The position numbers and the translations under genes were made by a program. Shown piece by piece: positions 5,777-6,178 of a stretch of DNA of 6,178 nucleotides. Under the pieces are notes generated by a model. That model ran no database searches, was not told where the DNA came from, and saw only the letters and a list, made by a program, of their open reading frames with translations. The stretch lies in contig JADFUZ010000109.1 in the NCBI GenBank assembly GCA_015222295.1, positions 1 through 6,178 on the forward strand, in the 5' to 3' direction. Position 1 is the first letter of the stretch, and the number at the start of each line of letters is the position of its first letter. The DNA is from Chloroflexota bacterium. Its GTDB lineage: Bacteria > Chloroflexota > Dehalococcoidia > GIF9 > AB-539-J10.

Positions 5777-5805
5777 ATGATAGCTGGCAGAGACCTGCAG
5801 AGCAA
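5777..5805 (-). promoter_or_regulatory. Candidate promoter of the MFS gene
   Basis: TTGCTC (5805-5800) and TATCAT (5782-5777) are separated by 17 bases. The -10 matches consensus in 5 of 6 positions, the -35 in only 3 of 6. Transcription would begin about 10 bases before the ATG at 5761, leaving almost no leader, which fits the missing Shine-Dalgarno. Alternative promoters further up the 228-base gap are possible. Confidence 0.3.
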
Positions 5806-5936
5806 TAGGGAGCCCGTTGGGCCTGTCGTCACAGTGTGGGCCTCCTGCATTTGCGCATGCTCATCGCCCGACACGAATATCCTGGTCCGAAACACTCTGT
5901 TAGCGGCGCGTTGGCTGACCTGTGAACCCGGTTGCC

Positions 5937-5965
5937 TTGACGAATGCCACTGGAAACCATAGACT
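5937..5965 (+). promoter_or_regulatory. Promoter of the tRNA-Glu gene
   Basis: TTGACG (5937-5942; 5 of 6 to consensus) and TAGACT (5960-5965; 4 of 6) are spaced by exactly 17 bases. Start of transcription would be near 5972, about 18 bases before the mature tRNA 5' end, inside the palindrome AGACGTCT (5967-5974). The position and quality fit a stable-RNA promoter. Confidence 0.6.
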
Positions 5966-5989
5966 TAGACGTCTTCCGGTAGTGTGTTT

Positions 5990-6066
5990 GGCGCATTCGT
6001 CTAGGGGTTTAGGACACCTCCCTCTCAAGGAGGAGATCACCGGTTCGAATCCGGTATGCGCTACCA
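5990..6066 (+). tRNA. tRNA-Glu (anticodon CTC), CCA end encoded
   Basis: A full cloverleaf folds by eye. Acceptor stem GGCGCAT (5990-5996) with ATGCGCT (6056-6062), discriminator A6063 and encoded CCA (6064-6066). D stem GTCT/GGAC (5999-6002 with 6012-6015). Anticodon stem CCTCC/GGAGG (6017-6021 with 6029-6033) around loop CTCTCAA, giving anticodon CTC (6024-6026), which reads GAG for glutamate. A 5-base variable loop. T stem ACCGG/CCGGT (6039-6043 with 6051-6055) with the loop TTCGAAT. The TCGTCTAG stretch and AGGACACC are typical of bacterial tRNA-Glu. The first acceptor pair is G1-U72, a wobble instead of the usual G-C. It is transcribed divergently from the MFS gene. No T-rich terminator is visible in the remaining 112 bases. 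Confidence 0.95.
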
Positions 6067-6178
6067 ACGCCCACTCCAGACGGGTGTGCTATCCTGAGTC
6101 GGCAGTGGTACTCACAGATCGTAGAACTGGTTGCCACGGGCATGCGACGCTTGCAAGCGAAGCTCCCTCGGACCGGCA
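6067..6178. other. Right-edge stretch after the tRNA, coding status undecided
   Basis: Two frames are open to the window edge. On the minus strand a frame ends with RLQASHARGNQFYDL and a TGA at 6114-6112, which could be the tail of a gene entering from the right, in line with the direction of the other genes. On the plus strand the frame through SRQWYSQIVELVATGMRRLQ is also open but has no start before the ATG at 6142 and no ribosome binding site. Neither is recognised, and the stretch is too short to decide. Confidence 0.25.

Noticed and set aside
5784..5798. GAGACCTGC, reminiscent of the cobalamin riboswitch B12 box, together with GCCACTGG at 5946
   Set aside because: The surrounding conserved elements of that riboswitch are absent, and the order and strand do not fit a downstream gene.
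5591..5962. Plus-strand 123-codon frame across the MFS start and the divergent gap
   Set aside because: Antisense to the MFS gene for half its length, ends just at the tRNA promoter, and resembles no protein.
1..6178. CRISPR arrays, transposases or a second copy of the tRNA 3' end (attachment site)
   Set aside because: Reading both strands I found no regularly spaced direct repeats, no transposase or integrase motifs and no repeat of the tRNA T-arm/acceptor sequence.

Overview
The window is a stretch of a mid-GC (about 54%, estimated by eye) bacterial genome. It has six protein-coding genes, all on the minus strand, and one tRNA gene on the plus strand near the right edge. Several features suggest an anaerobe: a DUF1847 protein (a family known mainly from strict anaerobes such as clostridia, sulfate reducers, methanogens and some Chloroflexota), a two-[4Fe-4S] protein related to epoxyqueuosine reductase, and a cysteine-rich nuclease-like protein. 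The ribbon-helix-helix protein has a helix ending in TLARMWIIERL, a pattern I associate with Chloroflexota such as Dehalococcoidia and Anaerolineae. That placement is a guess; the phylum cannot be fixed from this window.

In minus-strand order, reading right to left, the genes are an MFS transporter (5761-4580), a ribbon-helix-helix protein with an unrecognised C-terminal domain (4462-3614), a short QueG-like double-cluster iron-sulfur protein (3501-2887), a DUF1847 protein (2564-1890), an acyl-CoA synthetase (1882-275), and the first 49 codons of a DUF2779 protein cut by the left edge (147-1). A tRNA-Glu gene with anticodon CTC and an encoded CCA end lies at 5990-6066, transcribed away from the MFS gene, with a good promoter just upstream.

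The only convincing operon is DUF1847-acyl-CoA synthetase. The two genes are 7 bases apart, and the synthetase has no well-placed Shine-Dalgarno of its own, so it is probably translated by coupling. The other genes are separated by 112-322 bases, which suggests independent transcription. The 322-base gap at 2565-2886 has no credible gene but contains several inverted repeats and a candidate promoter for the DUF1847 operon.

I see no CRISPR array, transposase, integrase, phage gene or toxin-antitoxin pair, and no clear multi-gene novel system. The most open questions are the C-terminal half of the RHH protein, the shortened QueG-like protein that lacks the expected catalytic Asp motif, and the structured intergenic region.
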